Source: an uncultured Oscillospiraceae bacterium
GTDB lineage: Bacteria; Bacillota; Clostridia; Oscillospirales; Oscillospiraceae
Direction of reading: 5' to 3'
Length of the DNA: 51,368 nt
Assembly: GCA_947629955.1 (NCBI GenBank)
Contig: CANRFT010000013.1
Coordinates: 1-51,368 of the forward strand
Each line of letters begins with the position of its first letter. The stretch's first letter is position 1. A model generated the notes under the pieces. That model did not search any database, had not been told where the DNA came from, and saw only the letters and a list, made by a program, of their open reading frames with translations. A program made the translations under genes and the position numbers. Below, piece after piece: positions 21,369-29,309 of the stretch.

Positions 21369-23675
21369 ATGCTCACAAAAGAGAACACCATGGGGGACAA
21401 GCCCGCCCACCGGCTCCCGGCGTCCCTGGCGCTGCGCCTGAGCGACTGCGGGGTGCGCTTTCTGCTCGCGGCGGTACTGGCCGGGGCGGAGCTGCTGGGA
21501 GGGCACTCCCTGTTCGCCCTGGCGCTGGTGGCGGTCAGCGGCCCCGGGGCGGAGGGGATCGCCGCCCTGCTGGGGGCGGCCCTGGGGTACTTATCCTTCC
21601 GGGGACTGGCGGAGGGCCTACGGTACGTGGCCGCCTCCATGATGGTGTACGCCATCGCCCTGGCCCTGGGGGAGTTCCGCATCTACCAGAAGCCCTGGTT
21701 CATGCCGGCGGTGGCGGCGGCGCTGAACGGGCTGGTGGGCTTCGTCTACCAGTCCGCCGCGGGCTGGAGCGCCGGGGACCGGGTGGGGTTCGTCACCGAG
21801 GTGGTCCTCACCGCCGGAGCGGTGTACCTCTACCGCCTGGCCTTTGACGTGTGGGAGAAGCGCCGGGGGCAGGAGGGCCTGTCCGTCCCCCAGACCGCCG
21901 GGGTGCTGCTCCTGGCGGTGACGCTGGCCATGACCCTGGCGAAGGTGGAGGCGGCGGGCCACTCATTGGGCCGGGTGCTGTGCGTCACCGCCACCCTGCT
22001 GTGCGCCTGGAAGGGCGGGGTCGGGACCGGCGCCGCCGCCGGGGTGGCCGCGGGCCTCGCCATGGACCTCTCCGCCGGCACGCCCCCCTGGTACACCCTG
22101 GTCTATTCCTTCCCCGGCCTGTTTTCCGGCCTGTTCACCAGGCAGAACCGCCTCCTCTGCGCCGGGGCCTATCTGCTCAGCGGGGCGGCCGCCGTCTTCT
22201 GGACGTGGCAGGGGAGCGACACCCTCCCCGCCCTGCGGGAGCTGGCGGTGGGGACGGCGGTGTTCCTGCTGCTGCCCGACAGGCTCCTCCGCCGCTTCGC
22301 CTCCCTCTCCCAACAGGAGGCCCCCGCCGGGGAGGAGCCCCGGGCCCGCCGGCTGGCCGCCTCCCAGCTGGGGGAGACGGCCTCCGCCTTCCGGGCGGTG
22401 GCGGGCTCCCTCCGCTCCGCCTTCCGCCGGGAGGCCGCCCTCAACGACGGGGACGCCGCCCGGATCTTCGACCGGGCCGCCGACAGGGTGTGCGTCAAGT
22501 GCCGCCAGAAGGAGCGCTGCTGGCATCAGGAGTACCAGACCACCCGCACCGCCCTGTCCGACGCGCTTCCCCCTATGCTGGACCGGGGAGAGGCCCGTCC
22601 GGAGGACTTCCCGCCCCATTTCGCCCAGCGGTGCACCCGGCTGGACGCCTTCCTCATGGCCGCCAACGGGGAACTGGCCGCCCTGCTCCAGCGGCGGCGG
22701 TATGACAGCCGGGTGCGGGAGAGCCGGGCCGCCGTCTGCGCCCAGTACGGGGAGCTGGCGGCGGTGCTGGACCGGGCGGCGGTGGAACTGGCCAAAGAGC
22801 CGGCGGTGGACGTGCGCCGCCAGCGGCTGGTGAAGCGGCATATGGCCTCCCTGGGGCTGGAGGGCCGGTGCGCGGTGTACGCCGACCGGTACGGCCATCT
22901 CCGGGTGGAGGTGGAAGGCCCCGGCGCGGAGGCCCTGGCCGCCCCGGAGGAGCTGTCGAAACTGGGATCGGTGGTAGGCTGTCCCCTCCGGGCGGGGGAG
23001 GCGGCCAAAGACGCCGTCCGCCTCACCCAGCGGGAGCCGCTGATGGTGATGGCCGGGGGCGCGTCGGCCGGCCGGGAGGGCACCCCTGTCAGCGGGGACG
23101 CGGGGCTCTGGTTCAAGGACGACTCCGGCGTGCTGAACTTCCTGCTGTGCGACGGCATGGGCAGCGGCGCCGCCGCCCGGTCCGACAGCCAGTGTGCCCT
23201 CTCCCTGCTGGAGAAGTTCCTGCGGGTGGGCCTGCCGGCCGAGGAGGCCCTCAAGACCGTGGGGGAGGCCCTGGCCCTCCGAGGGGAGGAGGAGGGGGGC
23301 TTCACCACCGTCGACCTGCTGCGGCTGGATCTGTTCACCGGCAGAGGCGGGGTGTACAAGCTGGGGGCCGCCCCCAGCTATCTCCGCCGGGGGGCCCAGG
23401 TGGAGCGTCTGGCGGGGGATACCCTCCCCGCGGGGCTCGCCGGAGGAAAGGCCGACGTGTTTCCCCTGGATCTGGCCGCCGGGGACTGCGTGCTGTTGGT
23501 CACCGACGGGATCGTCTCCGGGAAGGACGACCTGTGGCTGCGCTCCCTGCTGGCGGAGTTCGACGGGCTCTCCCCCCAGGAGCTGGCCGCCCAGGTGCTG
23601 GCGGAGAGCGGGAAGCGGGCCGGCGGCGGGGACGACCGCACCGCCATCGCCCTGAAGCTGGACCTGAGGGAATAG
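21369..23675 (+). CDS. spoIIE: Stage II sporulation protein E, serine phosphatase
   Basis: 768 residues from ATG 21369 with GGAGGG seven bases upstream. The N-terminal half is highly hydrophobic with about nine to ten membrane spans (SLFALALVAVSGPG, VYAIALALGEFRIY, AGVAAGLAMDLSAG). The middle part holds Cys residues (CVKCRQKERCWHQEY) typical of SpoIIE. The C-terminal PP2C domain has LLCDGMGSGAAARSDSQ, TVDLLRLDLFTG and LVTDGIVSGKDDLW. SpoIIE dephosphorylates SpoIIAA to activate SigF in the forespore and helps polar division. It is a single gene, divergent from dusB. Confidence 0.95.
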   Translation: MLTKENTMGDKPAHRLPASLALRLSDCGVRFLLAAVLAGAELLGGHSLFALALVAVSGPGAEGIAALLGAALGYLSFRGLAEGLRYVAASMMVYAIALALGEFRIYQKPWFMPAVAAALNGLVGFVYQSAAGWSAGDRVGFVTEVVLTAGAVYLYRLAFDVWEKRRGQEGLSVPQTAGVLLLAVTLAMTLAKVEAAGHSLGRVLCVTATLLCAWKGGVGTGAAAGVAAGLAMDLSAGTPPWYTLVYSFPGLFSGLFTRQNRLLCAGAYLLSGAAAVFWTWQGSDTLPALRELAVGTAVFLLLPDRLLRRFASLSQQEAPAGEEPRARRLAASQLGETASAFRAVAGSLRSAFRREAALNDGDAARIFDRAADRVCVKCRQKERCWHQEYQTTRTALSDALPPMLDRGEARPEDFPPHFAQRCTRLDAFLMAANGELAALLQRRRYDSRVRESRAAVCAQYGELAAVLDRAAVELAKEPAVDVRRQRLVKRHMASLGLEGRCAVYADRYGHLRVEVEGPGAEALAAPEELSKLGSVVGCPLRAGEAAKDAVRLTQREPLMVMAGGASAGREGTPVSGDAGLWFKDDSGVLNFLLCDGMGSGAAARSDSQCALSLLEKFLRVGLPAEEALKTVGEALALRGEEEGGFTTVDLLRLDLFTGRGGVYKLGAAPSYLRRGAQVERLAGDTLPAGLAGGKADVFPLDLAAGDCVLLVTDGIVSGKDDLWLRSLLAEFDGLSPQELAAQVLAESGKRAGGGDDRTAIALKLDLRE

Positions 23676-23695
23676 GGCGCTTCCCCTCCGAAGGC

Positions 23696-23724
23696 TTGAC
23701 TTTTGGGCTTTGATTGGCTATTAT
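23696..23724 (+). promoter_or_regulatory. SigA-type promoter of the AI-2E-family gene
   Basis: TTGACT (23696-23701), 17-base spacer, TATTAT (23719-23724). It covers an in-frame ATG at 23723, which therefore cannot be the translation start. Confidence 0.75.
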
Positions 23725-23758
23725 GGAGGCAGGCTCTTATCTCACCGGGGGTGATCTC

Positions 23759-24973
23759 TTGAAAGACCCTGACAACAAAAAATACATCAAATTGGGCGTC
23801 ACCATCGTGGCGGTCATCGCGGTGGGCCTGCTGCTCTTCTTCCTGCTGTTCCGCCTGCCGGAGCTGTCCCGGTATCTGGCCGTGGTGGTGGGCATCCTGA
23901 CCCCCTTCCTCTACGGGGCGGTCATCGCCTATGTGCTGTCCCCCCTCTGCAACCGGTTCGAGGCCCTGCTGGCCAAGGTCCCGCCCCTGGCGGAGAGAAA
24001 GGGTCTTTGCTCCGCCGCCGCCATCCTGCTGTCCCTGGTGCTGGCGGTGCTGATCATCTGGGCGTTGGTGATGCTGGTCATCCCCCAGGTGTGGGAGAGC
24101 ATCGTGGCCATCGCCAACGCCATCCCCGGCCAGCTGGCCAACGCCAACCGCTGGCTCCACCAGCTGCTGGAGGACCAGCCCCAGCTCCAGACCCTGTGGG
24201 ATTCCGTGTACTCCGCCGCAGTGGGCAAATTCAACGAGTGGATGGAGACCGGCCTGATGCCCACCGTGAACACCCTCATCACCCAGATCACCACCCAGTT
24301 GGCGGTCTTCTTCTCTGTGCTGAAGAACCTGTTCCTGGGCATCCTGATCTCGATCTACTTTCTGGGCAGCCGGAAGCTGTTCGCCGTCCAGGCCAAAATG
24401 GTCCTCTACGGGATCCTCCCCCGCCGGGCCGCCGCCCTCGTCGAGGAGGAGGTACACTACGCCGACAGGATGTTCAACGGCTTCCTTCTGGGCAAGCTGG
24501 TGGACTCGGCCATCATCGGGATCATCTGCTTCGCCGCCACCTCCCTCATGGGCTTTGAGTCCGCCGCCCTCATCAGTGTGGTGGTGGGGGTCACCAACAT
24601 CATCCCCTTCTTCGGCCCCTTCATCGGCGCCATCCCCTCCGCCCTGCTACTCCTGCTGGAAAACCCCATGCACTGTGTGTACTTTCTCATCTTTATCGTG
24701 ATCCTCCAGCAGGTGGACGGCAACCTCATCGGCCCCAAGATTCTGGGCAACACCACCGGCCTGTCCAGCTTCTGGGTGCTGTTCTCCATCCTGCTGTTCG
24801 GCGGGCTGTGGGGCATCCTGGGCATGATCGTGGGGGTGCCCCTGTTCGCCGTCATCTACGATATCGCCCGCCGGCTCATCCATTTCGGCCTGAATAAGCA
24901 CGGCAGCGCCGACCTGCTGCCGGAGCAGAGCGAGGCCCCCTCCCCCGCCGGGGAACCGAAAGAAAAGAAATAA
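23759..24973 (+). CDS. AI-2E family transporter (YtvI/PerM-like membrane protein)
   Basis: 404 residues from TTG 23759, preceded by GGGGGTGATC, an almost perfect ribosome site; the ATG at 23723 lies in the -10 of the promoter. Around seven to eight membrane spans: GVTIVAVIAVGLLLFFLLF, YLAVVVGILTPFLYG, AAILLSLVLAVLIIWALVM, a long loop, then NLFLGILISIYFLG, and FFGPFIGAIPSALLLL, with the family's conserved VDGNLIGPKILGNTTGLSSF near the end. Members export AI-2 or act as ion antiporters; the substrate here is not inferable. The C-terminal tail is charged. It is followed 19 bases later by a DUF362 gene, so they may be cotranscribed. Confidence 0.9.
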   Translation: MKDPDNKKYIKLGVTIVAVIAVGLLLFFLLFRLPELSRYLAVVVGILTPFLYGAVIAYVLSPLCNRFEALLAKVPPLAERKGLCSAAAILLSLVLAVLIIWALVMLVIPQVWESIVAIANAIPGQLANANRWLHQLLEDQPQLQTLWDSVYSAAVGKFNEWMETGLMPTVNTLITQITTQLAVFFSVLKNLFLGILISIYFLGSRKLFAVQAKMVLYGILPRRAAALVEEEVHYADRMFNGFLLGKLVDSAIIGIICFAATSLMGFESAALISVVVGVTNIIPFFGPFIGAIPSALLLLLENPMHCVYFLIFIVILQQVDGNLIGPKILGNTTGLSSFWVLFSILLFGGLWGILGMIVGVPLFAVIYDIARRLIHFGLNKHGSADLLPEQSEAPSPAGEPKEKK

Positions 24974-24992
24974 CCGCACAGGAGGTAAAGAC

Positions 24993-25868
24993 ATGAAGTC
25001 TAAAGTCTATTTCACGAAGAACATCACCCCCGAGTCCCTGATCCGCCTGTACGACGCCCTGGGCGTGAAGCTCCCCGGCAAGGTGGGCGTCAAGATCCAC
25101 TCTGGCGAGACGGGCAACCAGAACTTCCTCCGCCCCGCCCTGCTGGGCCCCGTCATCAACCATGTGGGCTGCGCCATCGTGGAGTGCAACACCGCCTATG
25201 CCGGCACCCGCAACACCTCGAAGGCCCACTGGGACACCATGAAGGCCCACGGCTGGACCGACGCCGCCCCGGTGGACATCCTGGACGAGGAGGGCGACAT
25301 GGAGCTGCCGGTGAACGGCGGCAGGCACCTGAAGGTGAACTATGTGGGCAGCCACATGAAGAACTATGACGCCCTGTTCATCCTCTCCCACTTCAAGGGT
25401 CACCCCATGGGCGGCTTCGGCGGCGCGCTGAAAAATATGTCCATCGGCCTGGCCTCCTCCAAGGGCAAGCAGCACATCCACGTGGGCGGCTCCGGGGCCG
25501 AGGGCTTCAACGCCCTGATGACCGCCGACCACGACGCATTCCTGGAGGCCATGGCCGACGCGGACAAGTCCGTGATGGACTACTACGGGGACAAGCTGGC
25601 CTTCCTGAACGTGATGGCCAACCTGTCGGTGGACTGCGACTGCTGCGATGTGGCCGCCGACCCGGAGATGGGCGACGTGGGCGCGCTGGCCTCCCTGGAC
25701 CCGGTGGCCCTGGACCAGGCCTGCCTGGATCTGGTGTACAACTCCCCCGACCCCGGCAAGAAGGCCCTGATCCAGCGCATCGAGTCCCGCAACGGCCTGC
25801 TCACCGTCAAGGCGGCCGCGGAGCTGGGCCTGGGCTCCACCGAGTACGAACTGGTGGACATCGACTGA
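24993..25868 (+). CDS. DUF362 domain protein without ferredoxin insert
   Basis: 291 residues. The family core is clear: MKSKVYFTKNITPESLIRL, GVKIHSGETGNQNFLRP, FILSHFKGHPMGGFGGALKN and the C-terminal DCDCCDVAADPEMGDVGALA then DPVALDQACLDLVY. Most DUF362 proteins I know carry two 4Fe-4S ferredoxin motifs (CxxCxxCxxxC) between GGALKN and DCDC; here that stretch is replaced by about 60 residues without such cysteines. Function unknown, often linked to redox or iron-sulfur proteins. AGGAGG precedes the ATG. A terminator follows directly. Confidence 0.88.
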   Translation: MKSKVYFTKNITPESLIRLYDALGVKLPGKVGVKIHSGETGNQNFLRPALLGPVINHVGCAIVECNTAYAGTRNTSKAHWDTMKAHGWTDAAPVDILDEEGDMELPVNGGRHLKVNYVGSHMKNYDALFILSHFKGHPMGGFGGALKNMSIGLASSKGKQHIHVGGSGAEGFNALMTADHDAFLEAMADADKSVMDYYGDKLAFLNVMANLSVDCDCCDVAADPEMGDVGALASLDPVALDQACLDLVYNSPDPGKKALIQRIESRNGLLTVKAAAELGLGSTEYELVDID

Positions 25869-25880
25869 ATTTGGACATGA

Positions 25881-25916
25881 CAAGAGGGCGGCTGAAAGCC
25901 GCCCTCTTGTTTTTGT
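25881..25916 (+). terminator. Terminator of the DUF362 gene
   Basis: CAAGAGGGCGGC, loop TGAAA, GCCGCCCTCTTG, followed by TTTTTG. Confidence 0.9.
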
Positions 25917-25936
25917 ATCGTAGCTCCGCCGCGCCC

Positions 25937-26103
25937 AAGCCTTCCACCCTTCGGGGGGAAGGTGCCCCAGTGCGCACACTGGGGCGGATGAGGGGGCAAA
26001 AAGGGTCCGCTTGCCGTATCATCAAAACGGCGGCAAAACCTTCGCTCCCCCTCATCAGTCAGCCCTTCGGGCTGCCAGCTTCCCCCCGGAGGGTGGAAGC
26101 CTT
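25937..26103. repeat. Foldback intergenic repeat with two inverted units
   Basis: About 167 bases. The left unit begins AAGCCTTCCACCCT and ends GATGAGGGGG. Reading from the right end on the other strand, the sequence is AAGGCTTCCACCCT, then CGGGGGGAAG, and again GATGAGGGGG. Each arm has its own internal hairpin (CCCCAGTG with CACTGGGG on the left; CAGCCC with GGGCTG on the right). It lies between the DUF362 terminator and mnmA, and its right end abuts the mnmA stop codon. It resembles a miniature foldback element; no open reading frame of note is inside. Confidence 0.75.
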
Positions 26104-27172
26104 ACAGCACCTCTTTGATCGTCCCGCCCCCCAGGACCACCCCGTCCCGGTAGAGGACGGCCGCCTGTCCGGGGGTCACGGCCCGCTGGGGCTCATGGAA
26201 GCGGAGAATCACCCGGTCCCCCTCCGCCGTGACGGTCACCGGCTGCTCTTTCATCCGATACCGGGTCTTGACCTCCGCCTCGAAGGGCTCCGACGGCGGC
26301 AGGGCCATCCAGTTCCAATCCTCCGCGATGCAGCCGGAGCTGTACAGGGCGCTCTCCGGCCCCAGGGTCACGGTGTTGGCCGCCATGTCCTTGGCACAGA
26401 CGTACACCCGCTCCCCGGCGGGCACCCCCAGGCCCCGACGCTGGCCGATGGTGTACCCGGCGGCCCCCCGGTGGGTCCCCAGCACATTCCCGTTCAAATC
26501 TATGAGGTCGCCGGGGACGCTTTTCTCCCCCGTGTGCCGCTCGATGAAGGAGAGATAGTCCCCGTCGGGCACGAAGCAGATGTCCTGGCTGTCGTGCTTG
26601 TGGGCGTTGACGAAGCCCTCCCGCTCCGCCAGGTCCCGGACCTCCCCCTTGGTCATCCCCCCCAGGGGGAACAGGGTGTGGGCCAGCTGGTCCTGGGTCA
26701 TGGCGTACAGCACATAGCTCTGGTCCCGGCTCAAATCGGCGGCCTTTTGGAGCAGATACCGCCCGTCCCGTTGGATGATGCGGGCGTAGTGCCCTGTGGC
26801 GATGTAGGCGCACCCCAGCTCCTTCGCCCGGCGGTACAGCCGCTCAAATTTCAGATACCGGTTGCAGTCGATGCAGGGGTTGGGGGTCTCGCCCGCCCGG
26901 TAGCTGTCGATGAACTTCCGGATGACCTTCTCCTCGAAGTCGTCCATAAAGTTGAAGGTGTAGTGGGGGATGCCCATCCGGTAACACACCGCCTTGGCGT
27001 CCTCCACGTCGTCCAGGGTGCAGCAGGGGTGGCCTTTGTCCAGGCCGATGTCCTCGTTGCCGAACAGCCGCATGGTGGCGCCGATACACTCATACCCCTG
27101 CCCCATCAGCAGCAGGGCCGCCGCGCTGGAGTCCACCCCGCCGCTCATGGCCACTAAGACCTTTTCCGCCAT
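26102..27172 (-). CDS. mnmA: tRNA-specific 2-thiouridylase
   Basis: 356 residues. Adds sulfur to U34 of Lys, Glu and Gln tRNAs. PP-loop VLVAMSGGVDSSAAALLL at the start; catalytic region GETPNPCIDCNRYLKFE; second conserved Cys in DICFVPDGDYLSFIE; C-terminal domain with GYTIGQRRGLGVPAGERVYV. The start is ATG 27172 with AAGGGGG upstream. The stop TAA lies at the edge of the foldback repeat. Its consensus promoter is embedded in the terminator hairpin of the preceding ybjQ gene. Confidence 0.95.
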   Translation of the reverse strand: MAEKVLVAMSGGVDSSAAALLLMGQGYECIGATMRLFGNEDIGLDKGHPCCTLDDVEDAKAVCYRMGIPHYTFNFMDDFEEKVIRKFIDSYRAGETPNPCIDCNRYLKFERLYRRAKELGCAYIATGHYARIIQRDGRYLLQKAADLSRDQSYVLYAMTQDQLAHTLFPLGGMTKGEVRDLAEREGFVNAHKHDSQDICFVPDGDYLSFIERHTGEKSVPGDLIDLNGNVLGTHRGAAGYTIGQRRGLGVPAGERVYVCAKDMAANTVTLGPESALYSSGCIAEDWNWMALPPSEPFEAEVKTRYRMKEQPVTVTAEGDRVILRFHEPQRAVTPGQAAVLYRDGVVLGGGTIKEVL

Positions 27173-27205
27173 TCCGCCGCCCCCTTTTCGTGAGATATCG
27201 CCCAA

Positions 27206-27234
27206 ATTATAAGGCCCCAGCCCTCCCCTGTCAA
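27206..27234 (-). promoter_or_regulatory. Consensus SigA promoter of mnmA
   Basis: On the minus strand perfect TTGACA (27229-27234), 17-base spacer, perfect TATAAT (27206-27211). The -35 lies in the loop of the hairpin at 27213-27250. Confidence 0.92.
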
Positions 27235-27250
27235 GGGATGGGCCGGGGCC
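27213..27250 (-). terminator. Terminator-like hairpin after ybjQ, overlapping the mnmA promoter
   Basis: GGCCCC-A-GCCC-T-CCC pairs with GGG-AT-GGGC-C-GGGGCC around a seven-base loop. On the minus strand it is followed by TTATAATTTGG, which is only moderately U-rich. It begins about 14 bases after the ybjQ stop. Confidence 0.6.
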
Positions 27251-27263
27251 GCTGTATTTTGGA

Positions 27264-27581
27264 TCACTTATACTTGACGGCGGTGCCGTAGGCCACCACC
27301 TCGGCGGCCCCCTGCATCACCGACGACGAGCCGTAGCGGATGTTCAAAATGGCGTCGGCCCCCAGGGCCTCGGCCTCGTCCACCATCCGCTTGGTGGCGA
27401 TCTGCCGGGCCTCGGTGAGCATCTCGGTGTAGCCCACGATCTCGCCGCCCACCAGGGTCTTCATGCCCGCCATAAAGTCCTTGCCGAAGTGCTTGCACTG
27501 GACGATGGTGCCCTTCACCACCCCCAGGGCCTCGAACTCCTTATCGGAACCGGGGATATAGTCAATATTGAGCAGCAGCAT
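27264..27581 (-). CDS. YbjQ/UPF0145 family protein
   Basis: 105 residues. YbjQ fold signatures: TIVQCKHFGKDFMAGMKTLV, VGGEIVGYTEMLTEAR, MVDEAEALGADAILNIRYG and the end GAAEVVAYGTAVKYK. The family forms a pentameric dodecin-like or heavy-metal-binding-type fold of unknown function. GGAGGAG precedes the ATG. It overlaps the upstream small membrane protein gene by 20 bases and is probably translated from the same message as the MerR regulator. Confidence 0.9.
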   Translation of the reverse strand: MLLLNIDYIPGSDKEFEALGVVKGTIVQCKHFGKDFMAGMKTLVGGEIVGYTEMLTEARQIATKRMVDEAEALGADAILNIRYGSSSVMQGAAEVVAYGTAVKYK

Positions 27582-27828
27582 CTGATTCTCCTCCTTCGAT
27601 TTCTTTGAAACGCGCCCGCAGTACCCACAGGGCGGGCAGGAACATCAGGACGAAACCGGCGGCGCATATCCCCAGGGCGACCTGGGCCGCCAGGGGCATA
27701 TCCGGGATGAAGCAAAGGCCCGCCATCACCGCCGCCGAGCCCAGCATGATCAGCCCGTAGAAGGCCACCCCCAGGGCGGCGGCCCGCTTCTTCCGGCGAT
27801 GGGCCGCCTCAATACTTTCTGGCCTCAT
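27562..27828 (-). CDS. Small two-span membrane protein, unknown function
   Basis: 88 residues. A basic N-terminus (EAAHRRKKRAAALG) is followed by two transmembrane helices (VAFYGLIMLGSAAVMAGLCF and VALGICAAGFVLMFLPALWV) and a charged tail. It overlaps the end of the MerR gene by 20 bases and the start of ybjQ by 20 bases, so it is translationally coupled to both. GGAGG is present but only three bases from the ATG. No family recognised; the topology mirrors the two-helix tail of the MerR regulator upstream. Confidence 0.75.
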   Translation of the reverse strand: MRPESIEAAHRRKKRAAALGVAFYGLIMLGSAAVMAGLCFIPDMPLAAQVALGICAAGFVLMFLPALWVLRARFKEIEGGESDAAAQY

Positions 27829-28459
27829 CTTCCTCCCCCTTTCCGATCTCCCGGATGCGCTGGATCAGGGCGTACAGCACCCCCACGATGACCAGCACCG
27901 GCACGGCCCCGATGAGGATGGGCACCCAGATGGGCGGCGCGCCCTCCGGGAAGGACGTCCAGGCCCACACCAGCACCCCGATGGGCGCCGCCATCATCGC
28001 CATGATCGCCAGGGCGATGATAATGGGTGCCACGTATCGTGTGATCTTGTCGGTCTTTTTCACGTTCACAAACTTGGTCCCCTCCTGTTCTTTTTGGGCC
28101 ATGCGCGCCAGCACCCCGTCGGCGTCCAGGGTGTCCAGCCGGGCGTGGTCCTCTTTCAGGGAGGCGCACAGCTCCGCCATCTCGTCCAGGCTGGCCTTGC
28201 GCCGCTCCAGCTGGATCACGTGCCGGTCCATGGCGTCCTCCAGGGTGAGCTCCCCGGACTTGAGCCGCCTGATCTCCTCGATGGGCACGTCCAGCATCCG
28301 CAGCAGCCGGATCTTCTTCAGCCACTCCACGTCGGCCTCGCCGTAGTCTCGGTAGCCGTTGTCGCTGTTGCGGCCGGGGGTGAGCAGCCCCTCCTTTTCG
28401 TAAAAGCGGATGTTGCCCTTAGTGATGCCCGCCAGCCGCTCCACCTCGTTGATCTTCAC
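27809..28459 (-). CDS. MerR-family regulator with two C-terminal transmembrane helices
   Basis: 216 residues from GTG 28459 with GGGAGG eight bases upstream. The MerR winged helix is clear (VKINEVERLAGITKGNIRFY, EKEGLLTPGRNSDNGYRDYG, VEWLKKIRLLRMLDVPIEEI), followed by a dimerisation coiled coil (HVIQLERRKASLDEMAELCA). Instead of a small ligand domain, the C-terminus has two membrane spans (YVAPIIIALAIMAMMAAPIG and WVPILIGAVPVLVIVGVLYA). It should therefore bind DNA while tethered to the membrane. Its promoter has the 19-base spacer and central dyad typical of MerR targets; the same dyad precedes the YhfC-like gene. Confidence 0.88.
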   Translation of the reverse strand: MKINEVERLAGITKGNIRFYEKEGLLTPGRNSDNGYRDYGEADVEWLKKIRLLRMLDVPIEEIRRLKSGELTLEDAMDRHVIQLERRKASLDEMAELCASLKEDHARLDTLDADGVLARMAQKEQEGTKFVNVKKTDKITRYVAPIIIALAIMAMMAAPIGVLVWAWTSFPEGAPPIWVPILIGAVPVLVIVGVLYALIQRIREIGKGEEDEARKY

Positions 28460-28483
28460 GGCCTTCGCCTCCCTTCTGAGCCC

Positions 28484-28514
28484 ACCGTACACCTTCCACC
28501 AAGTGGAAGGTCAA
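28484..28514 (-). promoter_or_regulatory. MerR-type promoter/operator of the merR-ybjQ genes
   Basis: On the minus strand TTGACC (28509-28514), a 19-base spacer and TACGGT (28484-28489). The perfect dyad ACCTTCCAC-CAA-GTGGAAGGT (28491-28511 on the plus strand) fills the spacer. Overlong 19-base spacers with a centred dyad are the hallmark of MerR-activated promoters. The stop codon of the upstream YhfC-like gene (28511-28513) lies inside it. Confidence 0.8.
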
Positions 28515-29260
28515 GTGTTTTTTTGCGTTTTTTTCAAATTTTGATAGACGCTCCCCGCCAGGCAGGCCGCCAGCACCGCAACGGCCGCCGTGGCCGCCTC
28601 CGCCGCCGCGATGCCCGCCACGGCGTTCAGCGTCACCGCCAGAAAGTCAGCCCCCGCGTGGAGCAGGACGGCGGCGAAGTACAGCCAGCCCTTCCCGGGC
28701 TGCCGCGCGGCGGCGAACACCAGCACGGAGTTGCTGACATGGAGGGCCACCGCCAGCACCCGCTCCAACGCCGTCCAGAGGAACGTCCACGCCGGGACAG
28801 CCGCCACAGTCTCCGCCGCGGACAGCACCGCCGGGTCGGTGACGGCGCCGCTCCCCGCAAGCAGCAGCACAAGCAGATTGTTCAGCATGGTGACGCCCAC
28901 GATCAGCACCGCCTCGGCGCCGCCGTGGCCCGCACCATAGGCCAGGGCCGTGGCGGGCGCCGTGTGCTTTTTCAGCAGGAACCGGAAGGCAATGAGCCGC
29001 CCCGTCTCCTCAAAGAGCCCCGCCGCCAGGCCGCCGTAAAGGCCATAGAGCCAGACATTTCCCTGGATCGTCCCGCCCAGGGGACCGCCCAGCACCAGAG
29101 TGTGGAGTATCTGCTCCAGCACCAGGGCGGAGACGACAAAGGTCCCCGCGCCCACCCAGAAGGCGGACCAGCTCCCCCCTCTCCCGCGGTACCACAGCAT
29201 CAGGCCCAGGGGCAGGGCCAGCGTCAGAAGTCCGGTGGACACGATCGCCGCGATCTGCAT
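28511..29260 (-). CDS. YhfC-like intramembrane protease-type protein
   Basis: 249 residues, about eight membrane spans. The EExxR motif in GLFEETGRLIAFRFLLK and the His-containing GAGHGGAEAVLIVG and FLWTALERVLAVALHVSNS fit the YhfC/PrsW/CAAX (ABI) glutamic protease superfamily. Further TM segments include YFAAVLLHAGADFLAV. Its substrate is unknown. GGAGGGGGAG precedes the ATG at 29260. It is preceded by a MerR-type operator identical to the one in front of the downstream merR gene, and its stop codon overlaps that second operator, so it is probably a direct target of the membrane MerR protein. Confidence 0.85.
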   Translation of the reverse strand: MQIAAIVSTGLLTLALPLGLMLWYRGRGGSWSAFWVGAGTFVVSALVLEQILHTLVLGGPLGGTIQGNVWLYGLYGGLAAGLFEETGRLIAFRFLLKKHTAPATALAYGAGHGGAEAVLIVGVTMLNNLLVLLLAGSGAVTDPAVLSAAETVAAVPAWTFLWTALERVLAVALHVSNSVLVFAAARQPGKGWLYFAAVLLHAGADFLAVTLNAVAGIAAAEAATAAVAVLAACLAGSVYQNLKKTQKNT

Positions 29261-29309
29261 CGCTCTCACTCCCCCTCCGTTTTTGGGGCCGATGCCCCCG
29301 TTCAACGTC

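Noticed and set aside
23723-23725. ATG as start of the AI-2E-family gene
   Set aside because: It overlaps the -10 of a TTGACT-17-TATTAT promoter; the TTG at 23759 with a nearly perfect ribosome site is preferred.
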